A stretch of 64,000 bases of DNA from Brucella anthropi_A. Its GTDB lineage: Bacteria > Pseudomonadota > Alphaproteobacteria > Rhizobiales > Rhizobiaceae. Position 1 is the first letter of the stretch, and each line of letters starts with the position of its first letter. Where the stretch lies: assembly GCF_046630315.1 (NCBI RefSeq), contig NZ_LQBD01000039.1, forward strand, positions 111,377-175,376. Reading direction: 5' to 3'. Shown here piece by piece: positions 43,755-53,094 of the stretch. The notes beneath the pieces are model-generated. The model was not told where the DNA came from and made no database searches. It saw only the letters and a list, made by a program, of their open reading frames with translations. A program made the translations under genes and the position numbers.

Positions 43755-44735
43755 ATGAACAAGATGCTGAAGCGGGCTGCTGTCGTACCTGCGCTTCTTG
43801 CTCTCTCCATCGCCGTGGCGCAGGCCGATACGCTGACGCTCTATACCTCGCAGCCGGAAGCGGATGCGACCCGGACCGTCGAAGCCTTCCGCAAGGCCAA
43901 TCCCGATACGGATGTGCAGATTTTCCGTTCCGGCACGAGCGAACTCCTCACCAAGCTTGCCGCCGAGTTTGCAGCCGGCGCGCCCCAGCCGGATGTGCTT
44001 CTCATCGCCGACGCCGTGACCATGGAAGGGCTGAAGAAGGACAAGCGCCTGCTTGCCTATCCCGAAGCCAGGCTCGACGGTTTTGCGGCAGACAGCTATG
44101 ATGCCGACAAGACCTATTTCGGCTCCAAGCTCATCACCACCGGCATCGCCTATAATACGGGTGCAGCGCAGAAGCCGGAACATTGGGCCGATCTCGCCAA
44201 GGCCGAGTATAAGGGCCAGGTCGTCATGCCGAACCCGCTTTATTCCGGCGCTGCCGCCTATCTCCTGAGCGGCTTTGCGCTTAACAAGGACCTTGGCTGG
44301 GACTATTTCAGGAAGCTCAAGGAAAATGAGCTTTCGAGTGTGAAGGGCAATGGCGCGGTGCTGAAATCGGTTGCCAGCGGCGAAAAGCCATACGGCATTC
44401 TGGTGGACTTCATGGCGCTCAACGCCAAGGCCAAGGGATCGCCGGTCGAATTCGTGTTCCCGGCGGAAGGCGTGCCTGCCGTGACGGAACCGGTCGCGAT
44501 CATGGCCACATCCAGGAATGTCGACGGCGCCAAAAAATTCGTCGATTTCATCCTGTCCGACGATGGCCAGAAGCTGGCGCTGGAGCAGGGCTATCTGCCC
44601 GCCAAGGAAGGTGTCGGTCGCCCGGCATGGCTGCCGGAAGGCACCAGGATCAACATCATGTCGATCGACACCCAGAAGGTTCTCGACCAGACCGACGCCG
44701 ACAAGAAGCAGTTCTCCGAGTTGTTTGGCGGATAG
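43755..44735 (+). CDS. ABC transporter periplasmic binding protein, ferric-ion (FbpA/AfuA) type
   Basis: 326-residue binding protein with signal peptide (MNKMLKRAAVVPALLALSIA, cleavage near AQA-D). LTLYTSQPEADATRTVEAF and a central YGSKLITTGIAYNT-like segment (FGSKLITTGIAYNT) are typical of the FbpA/PotD-like cluster. The tyrosine pair that binds iron in FbpA is not clear here, so 2-aminoethylphosphonate or another anion is possible. GAGGAG at 43741-43746 sets the start. First gene of a three-gene importer. Confidence 0.83.
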   Translation: MNKMLKRAAVVPALLALSIAVAQADTLTLYTSQPEADATRTVEAFRKANPDTDVQIFRSGTSELLTKLAAEFAAGAPQPDVLLIADAVTMEGLKKDKRLLAYPEARLDGFAADSYDADKTYFGSKLITTGIAYNTGAAQKPEHWADLAKAEYKGQVVMPNPLYSGAAAYLLSGFALNKDLGWDYFRKLKENELSSVKGNGAVLKSVASGEKPYGILVDFMALNAKAKGSPVEFVFPAEGVPAVTEPVAIMATSRNVDGAKKFVDFILSDDGQKLALEQGYLPAKEGVGRPAWLPEGTRINIMSIDTQKVLDQTDADKKQFSELFGG

Positions 44736-44743
44736 GCATTTCG

Positions 44744-46444
44744 ATGCGGATCATGAAAGACCTTCAGGGTCGCGATGCGGCCCTGATTGCTGGCGTCACC
44801 CTGATCGTTGCGGTGCTTTCACTCGTGCCGATGGTGCGGCTTCTGGTGGAGCTTGTTGCGCCGCAGGGACATTTCTCGACATCGGCGCTGGTGGAGACGC
44901 TGGGCAGCCGGTCGACCTGGGTTGCGACATGGCATTCCGTGCAGATCGGCCTTGGCGGCACGCTGCTGGCGCTTGCCTTCGGCATTGTGGCGGCACTCCT
45001 CGTTGGCTTGACCAATATGCGCGGACGCAATGTCTTCGTGCTTTTCTATGTCACGCCGCTTCTGATCGCGCCGCAGGTGACGGCGCTGGCATGGCTGCAA
45101 CTCTTTGGACCAGCGAGCCAGTTTCTCAAACTTATCGGCATGGCTCCGCCGCTTGGCAGCCGCAATCCGCTCTATTCCGTCTGGGGCATCATCCTGCTTC
45201 TGGGCGTGCAATATGGGCCGCTGGTCTTTTTGATCGTGCGCGCCGGTCTGCGCAAGCTCCCGCGCGAGCTGGTGGAGGCGGGCTTGAGCGCCGGCGCCAG
45301 TAAATGGACGGTGCTGCGCACCATCATCCTGCCGCTGATGACGCCATCGATCATCGGTGCTGCCGCGCTTGCCTTTGTGTCCTGCGTCGGCAATTTCGGC
45401 ATTCCTGCCTTTCTCGGTATTCCGTCGAATTACCTCGTTTTGCCGACGCTGATCTATCAGCGCCTTGCTGGCGGCGGTCCAGCCGTCCTGTCCAGCGTCG
45501 CCGTGCTGTCGGTGCTGATCGGCCTGATCGCCATGGCAGGCATCGCCGCGCAGGACCATGCATCGCGCAGGCGTGATTTTCGTATTGTTTCGACATCGCT
45601 GCCTGCCGCTCCATTCAAGCTGGGGCGCTGGCGCGTGCCGGTGGAAGCGGCTGCGTGGCTGCTAATCGTGATCGTGCTGTTTTTGCCGCTTATCGGACTT
45701 ATGCTTTCCGCGCTCGTTCCGGCCTATGGCGTGCCGCTGACATTTGCCACGGCAACCATCGAGAATTTCCGCTTTGTGCTGCTTGAACATGCCGGGGCGG
45801 CGCGCGCCTTCGGCAACAGCATCATGCTGTCGTTGGCCGCCGCACTCTTTGCCGTGCTGGTTGCCGTTCCACTCGCCTATATGCTGGCATGGCGCAAGCG
45901 GCGCTGGACGCCTGTGCTCAATTTCGCCGCCGAAATGCCTTATGCGCTGCCGGGCGTGGTGCTGGCCATTGCCTGTCTCCTGATGTTCCTGAAACCGCTG
46001 CCGGTGGTCGATGTCAGCCTCTACAACACGCTCTGGATCATTCTCTTTGCCTATCTGGCGCGCTTCTTCGTGCTGGCGCTGAGGCCGACCGTTGCCGGCC
46101 TGCACCAGATCGACCGTGCGATGGAGGAAGCGGCAAGGGTTGCGGGCGCGGGGCTTTTCTATCGCCTGCGCACCATTATATTTCCTCTGGTCGCACCGGC
46201 GACGCTTGCAGGTGGCGTGCTGATCTTCATGACTGCCTTCTGCGAGTTGACGGTTTCCGCGCTTCTCTGGGCGTCGGGATCGGAAACGCTGGGTGTGGTG
46301 ATGTTTTCTTTTGAACAGGCGGGCGATTCCGCCTATGCGGCTGCCATATCCATTCTGGCCGTTGCGGTGACATTCATGCTGATGCTTGCAACCAATCTGT
46401 TTGCCCGGCGTCTTCCAAACGGAGTGCTGCCATGGCGCGACTGA
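44744..46444 (+). CDS. ABC transporter permease, fused two-domain FbpB type
   Basis: 566-residue inner-membrane protein with two permease domains and about twelve hydrophobic segments. Two EAA loops dock the ATPase: ELVEAGLSAGASKWTVLRTIILPL (about residues 175-200) and AMEEAARVAGAGLFYRLRTIIFPLV (about residues 460-485). This fused form is typical of ferric-ion and phosphonate importers. ATG at 44744, eight bases after the binding-protein stop; it overlaps the ATPase gene by 13 bases. Confidence 0.9.
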   Translation: MRIMKDLQGRDAALIAGVTLIVAVLSLVPMVRLLVELVAPQGHFSTSALVETLGSRSTWVATWHSVQIGLGGTLLALAFGIVAALLVGLTNMRGRNVFVLFYVTPLLIAPQVTALAWLQLFGPASQFLKLIGMAPPLGSRNPLYSVWGIILLLGVQYGPLVFLIVRAGLRKLPRELVEAGLSAGASKWTVLRTIILPLMTPSIIGAAALAFVSCVGNFGIPAFLGIPSNYLVLPTLIYQRLAGGGPAVLSSVAVLSVLIGLIAMAGIAAQDHASRRRDFRIVSTSLPAAPFKLGRWRVPVEAAAWLLIVIVLFLPLIGLMLSALVPAYGVPLTFATATIENFRFVLLEHAGAARAFGNSIMLSLAAALFAVLVAVPLAYMLAWRKRRWTPVLNFAAEMPYALPGVVLAIACLLMFLKPLPVVDVSLYNTLWIILFAYLARFFVLALRPTVAGLHQIDRAMEEAARVAGAGLFYRLRTIIFPLVAPATLAGGVLIFMTAFCELTVSALLWASGSETLGVVMFSFEQAGDSAYAAAISILAVAVTFMLMLATNLFARRLPNGVLPWRD

Positions 46445-47547
46445 AAATCGCTTCTGTTTCCAAGGCCTTCAACGGGTTTCAGGTCTTGTCGGAGGTTTCG
46501 CTGGATGTGAAGGACGGTGAATTCGTCGCCATTCTCGGGCCGTCCGGCTGCGGCAAGACCACGCTTTTGCGCATGATCGCGGGCTTCGAGGATGTCGATG
46601 GCGGCGAAATCCATATTGGCGATGCGTGTGTCTCCCAGCTTGACGGCAATGTGCCGCCCGAAAAACGGCAGGTCGGCATTGTTTTCCAGAATTATGCGCT
46701 CTGGCCGCATATGACGGTGGCGGAAAATGTCGGCTACAGTCTGCGCGTGGCCAAGGTTGCCAAAGCCGAGCGCGAGCGCCGCGTCAGGGAAGCGCTGGCG
46801 CTGGTCGATCTGCAAGGGTTCGAGGATCGCCGTCCGGCCAATCTTTCCGGCGGTCAGCGGCAGCGCGTGGCGCTGGCCCGTTGCCTGGTCGCCGCACCGT
46901 CGCTGGTGCTGTTCGACGAACCGCTGGCCAATCTCGATGTGCATCTGCGTGCCTCGATGGAAGACGAGTTTGCGGCGTTTCACAAACGCACGGGCACGAC
47001 GATCATCTATATCACCCACGATCAGGCGGAAGCCATGGCGCTTGCGGACCGCATCGCGGTGCTGGACCATGGCAGGCTTCAGCAGTTCGATACGCCGCGC
47101 AAGCTTTATGAGGAGCCCGCGAGCGCGATGGTCGCCTCCTTCATCGCGCATGGCATGGTGCTGCCCGCCGAGGTGGTTTCGTTTGCGGAGCGTGGATATT
47201 GCGAGGCGCTGGTGCTGGGAAACCGGGCACAGGTGCGCTGTTCGGGCATCGAAATGCCGCGTGCCAACGCAAAACTCTGCCTGCGGGCAGGTGATCTGCA
47301 ACTGACCGAGACCGGCGGCATTCCGGTTCGGGTGAAGCGTTCGGTCTATCGGGGCGGCGGGTCAAGGATCGAGGCCGCGCCAGTCGCCAGGCCGGACATT
47401 CACCTGCATTTTGAGGTGCGCGACCCGGTGCAGTTGAACGAAGGCGATACGGTGCGCGTCGCGATCCGCAGCGGCTGGATCATTCCCACCGATGAAATGC
47501 CGGTGAGAAAAGTCTCAACCGGCTTTCCAATCGGCAACAAGATTTAG
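46432..47547 (+). CDS. ABC transporter ATPase, FbpC/PotA type
   Basis: 371-residue ATPase: Walker A GPSGCGKTT, Q-loop FQNYALWPHMTV, signature LSGGQRQRVALAR, Walker B LVLFDEPLANLD, switch ITHDQAEAM, then a C-terminal TOBE domain (residues about 270-350) that usually senses substrate or regulators. Last gene of the importer; its stop lies one base from the convergent tex stop, so no terminator fits between them. Confidence 0.9.
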   Translation: MARLKIASVSKAFNGFQVLSEVSLDVKDGEFVAILGPSGCGKTTLLRMIAGFEDVDGGEIHIGDACVSQLDGNVPPEKRQVGIVFQNYALWPHMTVAENVGYSLRVAKVAKAERERRVREALALVDLQGFEDRRPANLSGGQRQRVALARCLVAAPSLVLFDEPLANLDVHLRASMEDEFAAFHKRTGTTIIYITHDQAEAMALADRIAVLDHGRLQQFDTPRKLYEEPASAMVASFIAHGMVLPAEVVSFAERGYCEALVLGNRAQVRCSGIEMPRANAKLCLRAGDLQLTETGGIPVRVKRSVYRGGGSRIEAAPVARPDIHLHFEVRDPVQLNEGDTVRVAIRSGWIIPTDEMPVRKVSTGFPIGNKI

Positions 47548-47548
47548 C

Positions 47549-49852
47549 TTATTTTTTCTTCATCGCTTCCAGAAGGGCTGCACCGAAAGCGCCGGTTGAA
47601 GGCTGCTCCTGCTTGCGCTGCGGGGCGAAGTTCTTGGCAGGCCTTGCATCGCGCGGTGCGTTATTGCGGGGAGCAGGGGCTTCGCCGCCATCCTTGCGCA
47701 TCGTGAGGCCGATGCGCTTGCGGGGCACATCCACCTCCGTCACACGAACCTTCACCACGTCGCCTGCCTTCACCACTTCATGCGGGTCTTTCACAAAGCG
47801 GTCGGCAAGCTGCGAAACGTGGACAAGCCCGTCCTGATGCACGCCGATATCGACAAAGGCGCCAAAGGCGGCCACGTTGGTCACGGTGCCTTCCAGCATC
47901 ATGCCGGGTTTCAGGTCCTTGATGTCGTCAATGCCGTCGGCAAAGGTCGCGGTCCTGAATTCCGGGCGCGGGTCGCGTCCCGGCTTGTCGAGTTCGGCAA
48001 TGATGTCGCGCACGGTCGGCAGGCCGAAACGTTCGTCCACGAAAACACGCGGGTCGAGGCTTTTGAGCGCCGCGCTGTCGCCCATGAGGCTGCGCACGTC
48101 GCGCCCGCAGGCAGCAACGATCTTCTTCGCCACACCATAGGCTTCCGGGTGAACGGCGGAAGCGTCCAGCGGCTCGGTGCCGTTTGCAATACGCAGGAAG
48201 CCTGCGCATTGTTCGAAAGCGCGGTTGCCGAGGCGCGCGACTTTCAAAAGCTCCTTGCGGTTTTTGAAGGCCCCGGCCTCATCGCGATGCGCAACGATTG
48301 CCTCGGCGAGCGATTTTCCAAGGCCCGAAACACGGGCCAGCAGCGAGGCGGAAGCCGTGTTGAGGTCAACGCCGACGGCGTTCACCGCGTCCTCGACCAC
48401 CGCATCGAGCGAACGCGCCAGCCGGGACTGGTCCACATCATGCTGATACTGGCCGACGCCGATCGATTTTGGTTCGATCTTGACCAGTTCCGCCAGCGGG
48501 TCCTGCAAACGGCGGGCGATGGAAACGGCGCCGCGCAGCGACACATCGAGCTGCGGGAATTCGGCGGCTGCGGTTTCGGACGCCGAATAGACCGAGGCGC
48601 CTGCTTCCGACACGATAACCTTCAGCGGCTTCGGGGCGGGCATATCCGACAGCATATCCACTACGAGCCGCTCGGTTTCGCGGCTGCCGGTTCCGTTGCC
48701 GATGGCGATCAGCTCTATTTTGTGCTTGCGGACGAGGCTTGCAAGTTCGGCCTGCGTGCCGCGCACATCGTTCTTCGGCGGGAAAGGATAAACCGTCGTT
48801 GTGTCGAGCAGCTTGCCCGTGCCGTCGACCACCGCGACCTTGACGCCGGTGCGGATGCCGGGATCAAGCCCCATGGTGGCGCGCGAACCGGCGGGGGCCG
48901 CCAGCAGCAAATCTTTCAGGTTGCGGGCAAAGACGTTGATCGCTTCTTCCTCGGCCCGTTCACGCAGGTCGCGCATCAGGTCGAGCGACAGGGAAAGAGA
49001 GAGTTTGACGCGCCAGGCCCAGCCCGCAACGTCCATCAGCCAGCGATCACCGGGAAGCGTTGCGCCGATATTATAGGCGGCAGCGATCTTGCGCTCGACC
49101 GGCTTGATCGGTGACGTGTCGTCGGCGTCGATTTCAATGTCGAGCGAGAGAAAATCCTCATTGCGCCCGCGCAGCATGGCCAGCGCGCGGTGGCCGGCCA
49201 CGGTCGCCCAGCGCTCGGCATGGTCGAAATAATCGGAGAATTTCGCACCCGCCTCCTGCTTGCCGTCAACGACGCGCGAACGCAGGATGGCCTTGTCCTT
49301 GAGGTAATTGCGCAGATTGCCGATCAGCTCGGCGTTTTCCGCAAAGCCTTCGGCGATAATGTCGCGCGCGCCATCCAGCGCAGCCTTCACATCGGCAACA
49401 TCGGCGGTGATGTATTGCGCCGCGATTTCGGCCGGCACGAGGCTGCGGTCGGCAAGGATTGCCTCGGCAAGCGGCCCCAATCCACGCTCGCGGGCGATTT
49501 CCGCCTTGGTGCGGCGCTTCGGCTTGTAGGGCAGATAAAGGTCTTCCAGTTCCGCCTTGGTTTCGACGCCTGCGATCTTGCGTTCGAGTTCCGGCGTCAG
49601 TTTTCCCTGACCGCCGATCGATTCCAGGATCGATGCGCGCCGGGCTTCCAGTTCGCGCAGATAGGCGAGACGTTCGGAAAGCTGGCGCAACTGCGTATCA
49701 TCGAGGCCGCCGGTGACTTCCTTGCGGTAGCGCGCGACGAAAGGCACGGTCGCGCCTTCATCCAGCAGGCCGATGGCCGCCATCGCCTGATCCGGCTTTG
49801 CGTTGATCTCCGCCGCGATGATCCCGGCAATACGCTTGGTAATATCCGCCAT
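47549..49852 (-). CDS. tex: Tex family RNA-binding transcription accessory protein
   Basis: 767-residue nucleic-acid-binding protein, full family length. N-terminal helical Tex domain (VPFVARYRKEVTGGLDDTQLRQL), YqgF/RNase H-like domain (GLDPGIRTGVKVAVVDGTGKLL), helix-hairpin-helix (NTASASLLARVSGLGKSLAEAIVAHRD), and a C-terminal S1 domain (GMMLEGTVTNVAAFGAFVDIGVHQDGLVHVSQL), each cited motif spanning 20-35 residues of the protein in that order, ending in a basic tail. Tex is linked to transcription of toxin and stress genes and to transcription elongation or termination. Confidence 0.95.
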   Translation of the reverse strand: MADITKRIAGIIAAEINAKPDQAMAAIGLLDEGATVPFVARYRKEVTGGLDDTQLRQLSERLAYLRELEARRASILESIGGQGKLTPELERKIAGVETKAELEDLYLPYKPKRRTKAEIARERGLGPLAEAILADRSLVPAEIAAQYITADVADVKAALDGARDIIAEGFAENAELIGNLRNYLKDKAILRSRVVDGKQEAGAKFSDYFDHAERWATVAGHRALAMLRGRNEDFLSLDIEIDADDTSPIKPVERKIAAAYNIGATLPGDRWLMDVAGWAWRVKLSLSLSLDLMRDLRERAEEEAINVFARNLKDLLLAAPAGSRATMGLDPGIRTGVKVAVVDGTGKLLDTTTVYPFPPKNDVRGTQAELASLVRKHKIELIAIGNGTGSRETERLVVDMLSDMPAPKPLKVIVSEAGASVYSASETAAAEFPQLDVSLRGAVSIARRLQDPLAELVKIEPKSIGVGQYQHDVDQSRLARSLDAVVEDAVNAVGVDLNTASASLLARVSGLGKSLAEAIVAHRDEAGAFKNRKELLKVARLGNRAFEQCAGFLRIANGTEPLDASAVHPEAYGVAKKIVAACGRDVRSLMGDSAALKSLDPRVFVDERFGLPTVRDIIAELDKPGRDPRPEFRTATFADGIDDIKDLKPGMMLEGTVTNVAAFGAFVDIGVHQDGLVHVSQLADRFVKDPHEVVKAGDVVKVRVTEVDVPRKRIGLTMRKDGGEAPAPRNNAPRDARPAKNFAPQRKQEQPSTGAFGAALLEAMKKK

Positions 49853-50008
49853 GTAGTTTCCAATTCTCCACTGTCACGGCGAACATAGTCGGATGCCGGT
49901 TCGGCGCAATCAAGGCAGTATCGATGTTCCACAGGAAAGGCGCCAATCCGGCTGTTCACGCCGATGTGAACGGGCCGCATCTTTAATAAATCGGATTCAA
50001 GCAATACT

Positions 50009-50030
50009 TATATCGTGAAATGACGATATA
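50009..50030. promoter_or_regulatory. ArsR-type operator upstream of the regulator/NemA pair
   Basis: TATATCGT 50009-50016 and ACGATATA 50023-50030 are perfect 8-bp arms with a 6-bp spacer, a 22-bp palindrome ending 27 bases before the regulator start. Imperfect extension continues outward. Position and symmetry suit autoregulation by the ArsR-family repressor. Confidence 0.7.
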
Positions 50031-50057
50031 CATCGGAAGATAAGCGAGGTGGCTGCG

Positions 50058-50366
50058 ATGTCTGATGTTCAGTCTATACCTCTGGACGAGATACTCAAGG
50101 CGCTTGCCAATCCGGTGCGTCTCGACATTCTGAACTGGCTCAAGGAACCGGAGAAGCACTTTTCCGGCCAGCACATGCCTCTGGAGATGGGCGTGTGCGC
50201 GGGCCAGTTCGAACGGTGCGGCCTGTCCCAGTCGTCCGTTTCGGCCCATTTGTCCGTGCTGACAAAGGCGGGGCTGATCATGCCCCACCGCGTCGGCCAG
50301 TGGACCTTCTACAAGCGCGATGAGGAGGCGATAGCAGCCTTCATCAAAGCCTTGTCCGATCTTTAA
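50058..50366 (+). CDS. ArsR/SmtB family regulator
   Basis: 102-residue winged-helix protein (ILKALANPVRLDILNWLKEP, then LSQSSVSAHLSVLTKAGLIMPHRVGQWTFYKRDEEA). It has no ELCVC metal motif; instead two cysteines (GVCAGQFERCGLS, residues near 47 and 54) sit just before the recognition helix, suggesting thiol/electrophile sensing. The ATG at 50058 follows GAGGTGG; a GTG three codons upstream is possible. It is 43 bases before an ene-reductase gene it probably represses. Confidence 0.87.
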   Translation: MSDVQSIPLDEILKALANPVRLDILNWLKEPEKHFSGQHMPLEMGVCAGQFERCGLSQSSVSAHLSVLTKAGLIMPHRVGQWTFYKRDEEAIAAFIKALSDL

Positions 50367-50409
50367 TCCATCCTGCAACCGATCTTTCCCACTTGAAGGA
50401 AATGTATCC

Positions 50410-51525
50410 ATGGCCTCATTGTTCGACCCCGTTACCATCGGTGATCTGAAGCTTGCAAACCGCATCGTCATGGCGCCGCTGACGCGCAACCGTTCGCCGC
50501 GCGCCGTGCCGAACGATCTCAATGTCACCTATTACGAGCAGCGCGCCAGCGCCGGTCTCATCATCACCGAGGCAACGCCGATCAGCCATCAGGGGCAGGG
50601 CTATGCCGATGTTCCCGGCCTTTATTCAGCCGAACAACTGGCAGGCTGGAAGCGCGTGACCGATGCCGTTCATGGTGCTGGCGGCAAGATCGTCGCGCAG
50701 ATGTGGCATGTGGGGCGCATTTCGCATACCAGCCTGCAACCCGATGGCGGAAAGCCGGTCGCTCCGTCCGCGATCACGGCTAAATCGAAGACCTATCTGG
50801 TCCATCCGGACGGGACGGGAGAATTTGCGCCGACCTCCGAACCGCGCGCGCTGGAAAAGAGCGAGCTTCCGGGGATCGTTGCTGACTATGCCAGGGCTGC
50901 AAAGGATGCAGTTGAGGCCGCGGGATTTGACGGCGTGGAGATTCACGCGGCCAATGGCTATCTGATCGACCAGTTCCTGCGCTCGGGCAGCAATCACCGC
51001 ACCGATGAATATGGCGGCTCGATTGAAAATCGCGCCCGCTTCCTGTTCGAAGTCGTCAATGCCGTAACCAAGGCCGTCGGGGCTGGAAAGGTCGGCATCC
51101 GCCTGTCTCCGGTCACGCCTGCCAACGATGCTTCCGATCCGGATCCGCAGCCGCTCTTCGACTATGTGATCGAGAAACTGGCGGCTTATGGTCTGGCCTA
51201 TATCCACATCATCGAAGGTGCGACCGGCGGCCCGCGTGATTTCCAGCAGGGACCGCAGCCTTTTGACTATGCGCGTCTCAAGCAGGTCTATCGTGATGCG
51301 GGCGGCAAGGCTGCATGGATGGTCAATAACGGGTATGACCGTGCGCTGGCCGAAGAGGAAGTCGAAAGCGGCCGCGCGGATGTGGTGGCTTTCGGCAAGC
51401 CGTTCATCGCCAATCCCGATCTGGTGCGCCGCCTGAAGGACAATGCGCCGCTGAACGAACTCGACCAGCAGCATATGTATGGCGGCGGCGCGAAGGGCTA
51501 TACGGACTATCCCGTGCTTGCCTGA
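50410..51525 (+). CDS. nemA: Old yellow enzyme / N-ethylmaleimide reductase
   Basis: 371-residue FMN flavoprotein that reduces activated alkenes, quinones, nitroesters and maleimides with NAD(P)H. Barrel motifs: MAPLTRNRS, MWHVGRISH, the substrate-binding VEIHAANGYLIDQFLR, and NHRTDEYGGSIENR. Downstream of a cysteine-containing ArsR regulator and followed by a strong terminator. Role: detoxification of reactive electrophiles. Confidence 0.92.
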   Translation: MASLFDPVTIGDLKLANRIVMAPLTRNRSPRAVPNDLNVTYYEQRASAGLIITEATPISHQGQGYADVPGLYSAEQLAGWKRVTDAVHGAGGKIVAQMWHVGRISHTSLQPDGGKPVAPSAITAKSKTYLVHPDGTGEFAPTSEPRALEKSELPGIVADYARAAKDAVEAAGFDGVEIHAANGYLIDQFLRSGSNHRTDEYGGSIENRARFLFEVVNAVTKAVGAGKVGIRLSPVTPANDASDPDPQPLFDYVIEKLAAYGLAYIHIIEGATGGPRDFQQGPQPFDYARLKQVYRDAGGKAAWMVNNGYDRALAEEEVESGRADVVAFGKPFIANPDLVRRLKDNAPLNELDQQHMYGGGAKGYTDYPVLA

Positions 51526-51534
51526 CCATGAAAT

Positions 51535-51564
51535 ACAAAACCCGGCGCCAATGCCGGGTTTTGT
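51535..51564. terminator. Bidirectional intrinsic terminator
   Basis: ACAAAACCCGGC 51535-51546 and GCCGGGTTTTGT 51553-51564 form a perfect 12-bp stem, with T-rich ends on both strands, between the convergent nemA and Lrp-type genes. Confidence 0.92.
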
Positions 51565-51566
51565 AA

Positions 51567-52004
51567 TCAGAGCCTTGCCCGCGTCGAGCGCGGCGTTGCC
51601 AGCAGGAGGTTGGTCTCGCTGGCCTTGATGCCCGGCACCAGCCGGATGCGGCGCAGCACCGCATCAAAATCGGTCAGCGTGGCGGCGCCCAGTTCCACCA
51701 CCAGGTCGAAGCGGCCATTGGTGGTGTGGACGGCTGAAATTTCCGAAAAGCCGCCCAGCGCCTTGACCACGCGGTCCGCCACGTGGCCTTCGATCTCGAT
51801 CATCATGATGCCGCGCACCGGCAGATCGACGGCATCGGAGCGGAGAATAACCGTATAGCCGATGATGTCGCCGGACTGTTCAAGCCGCTCCATGCGTGAG
51901 CGCACAGTCGCGCGTGAAACGCCAAGATCGATTGCGATATCCGAGATGCTGCGCCGCCCGTTATGGCGCAAGAGCGTAATCAGCTTTTCGTCCAGATCGT
52001 CCAT
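51567..52004 (-). CDS. Lrp/AsnC family regulator of the arginase operon
   Basis: 145 residues: HTH (LDEKLITLLRHNGRRSISDIA, residues 4-24; recognition VSRATVRSRMERLEQSG) and RAM domain (ISAVHTTNGRFDLVVELGA). The ATG at 52004 follows GGAGAAAGC. Divergent from arginase/ornithine cyclodeaminase; regulators of this kind in Agrobacterium and Brucella relatives activate arginine breakdown. Confidence 0.87.
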   Translation of the reverse strand: MDDLDEKLITLLRHNGRRSISDIAIDLGVSRATVRSRMERLEQSGDIIGYTVILRSDAVDLPVRGIMMIEIEGHVADRVVKALGGFSEISAVHTTNGRFDLVVELGAATLTDFDAVLRRIRLVPGIKASETNLLLATPRSTRARL

Positions 52005-52024
52005 GCTTTCTCCATTTTGAAAAG

Positions 52025-52075
52025 CCAATCCGACATTCTGATAAACCAAACCGATAAAATTGCCAATCCGGTTGG
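52025..52075. promoter_or_regulatory. Repeated sites in the Lrp/arginase divergent promoter
   Basis: CCAATCCG occurs at 52025-52032 and 52063-52070, 38 bp apart, and the second is part of the palindrome CCAA-TCCGG-TTGG at 52063-52075. Candidate binding sites for the Lrp-type regulator. Confidence 0.5.
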
Positions 52076-52135
52076 TTCACATCGCCAAGCGTAAATGGTG
52101 AATCTTGTTGCAGATGTTTAGAAGGAATCCAATTT

Positions 52136-53056
52136 ATGCATTGCAAGATTCTGGGTCTGCCCGTTCAGGAAGGCACCGGCCGCGTGGGCTGCAATATGGG
52201 CCCCGATTCCTATCGGGCCGCCGGCATTGCCTCGGCCATCGAGGAACTTGGCCACCAGTTTACCGATCTGGGCAATCTGGCGCCTGCCGCACAGCGTCCG
52301 CAGGAGCACCCAAATCCGGCAATCAAGGCGCTTCCCCACGCGGTCGCCTGGATCGAGGCCATCAGCGAAGCCGCCTATCGCGAAAGCGCGGATGGATTTC
52401 CGATCTTTCTTGGTGGCGATCACCTTCTGGCAGCGGGCACGGTTCCGGGGATTGCGCGCCGCGCGGCTGAAAAGGGGCGCAAGCAATTCGTGCTCTGGCT
52501 CGATGCGCATACGGATTTCCACACATTGGAAACGACGACGAGCGGCAATCTGCATGGCACGCCCGTTGCCTATTATACCGGCCAGAAGGGCTTTGAGGGC
52601 TATTTCCCGAAGCTTGCCGCGCCGGTTGATCCCGCCAATGTCTGCATGCTGGGCATTCGCAGCGTCGATCCGGCGGAACGGGAGGCGATCAAGAAAACGG
52701 AAGTTGCCGTCTATGACATGCGCCTGATTGATGAGCATGGCGTTGCCGCCTTGCTGCGCCGTTTCCTTGAACGGGTAAAGGCGGAAAACGGACTTCTGCA
52801 TGTGAGCCTCGACGTCGATTTTCTCGATCCATCCATTGCGCCTGCCGTGGGCACCACGGTGCCGGGCGGCGCGACCTTCCGTGAAGCGCATCTCATCATG
52901 GAGATGCTGCATGACAGCGGGTTGGTGACGAGCCTCGACCTGGTGGAACTCAACCCTTTTCTTGATGAGCGCGGACGCACCGCCACCGTGATGGTGGATC
53001 TGATGGCGAGCCTTCTTGGCCGCAGCGTCATGGATCGTCCGACCGTCAGCTACTGA
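52136..53056 (+). CDS. rocF: Arginase
   Basis: 306-residue binuclear manganese hydrolase splitting arginine into ornithine and urea. Metal ligands: His96 in GGDH, Asp123/His125/Asp127 in DAHTD, and Asp226/Asp228 in SLDVDFLDP; the SGNLHGTP loop binds substrate. First gene of a two-gene operon with ornithine cyclodeaminase. The urea can feed the Brucella ureases. Confidence 0.95.
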   Translation: MHCKILGLPVQEGTGRVGCNMGPDSYRAAGIASAIEELGHQFTDLGNLAPAAQRPQEHPNPAIKALPHAVAWIEAISEAAYRESADGFPIFLGGDHLLAAGTVPGIARRAAEKGRKQFVLWLDAHTDFHTLETTTSGNLHGTPVAYYTGQKGFEGYFPKLAAPVDPANVCMLGIRSVDPAEREAIKKTEVAVYDMRLIDEHGVAALLRRFLERVKAENGLLHVSLDVDFLDPSIAPAVGTTVPGGATFREAHLIMEMLHDSGLVTSLDLVELNPFLDERGRTATVMVDLMASLLGRSVMDRPTVSY

Positions 53057-53094
53057 TGCAGCCCGTCCGGCTGCCCAATGCTCAAGGAGCAATA

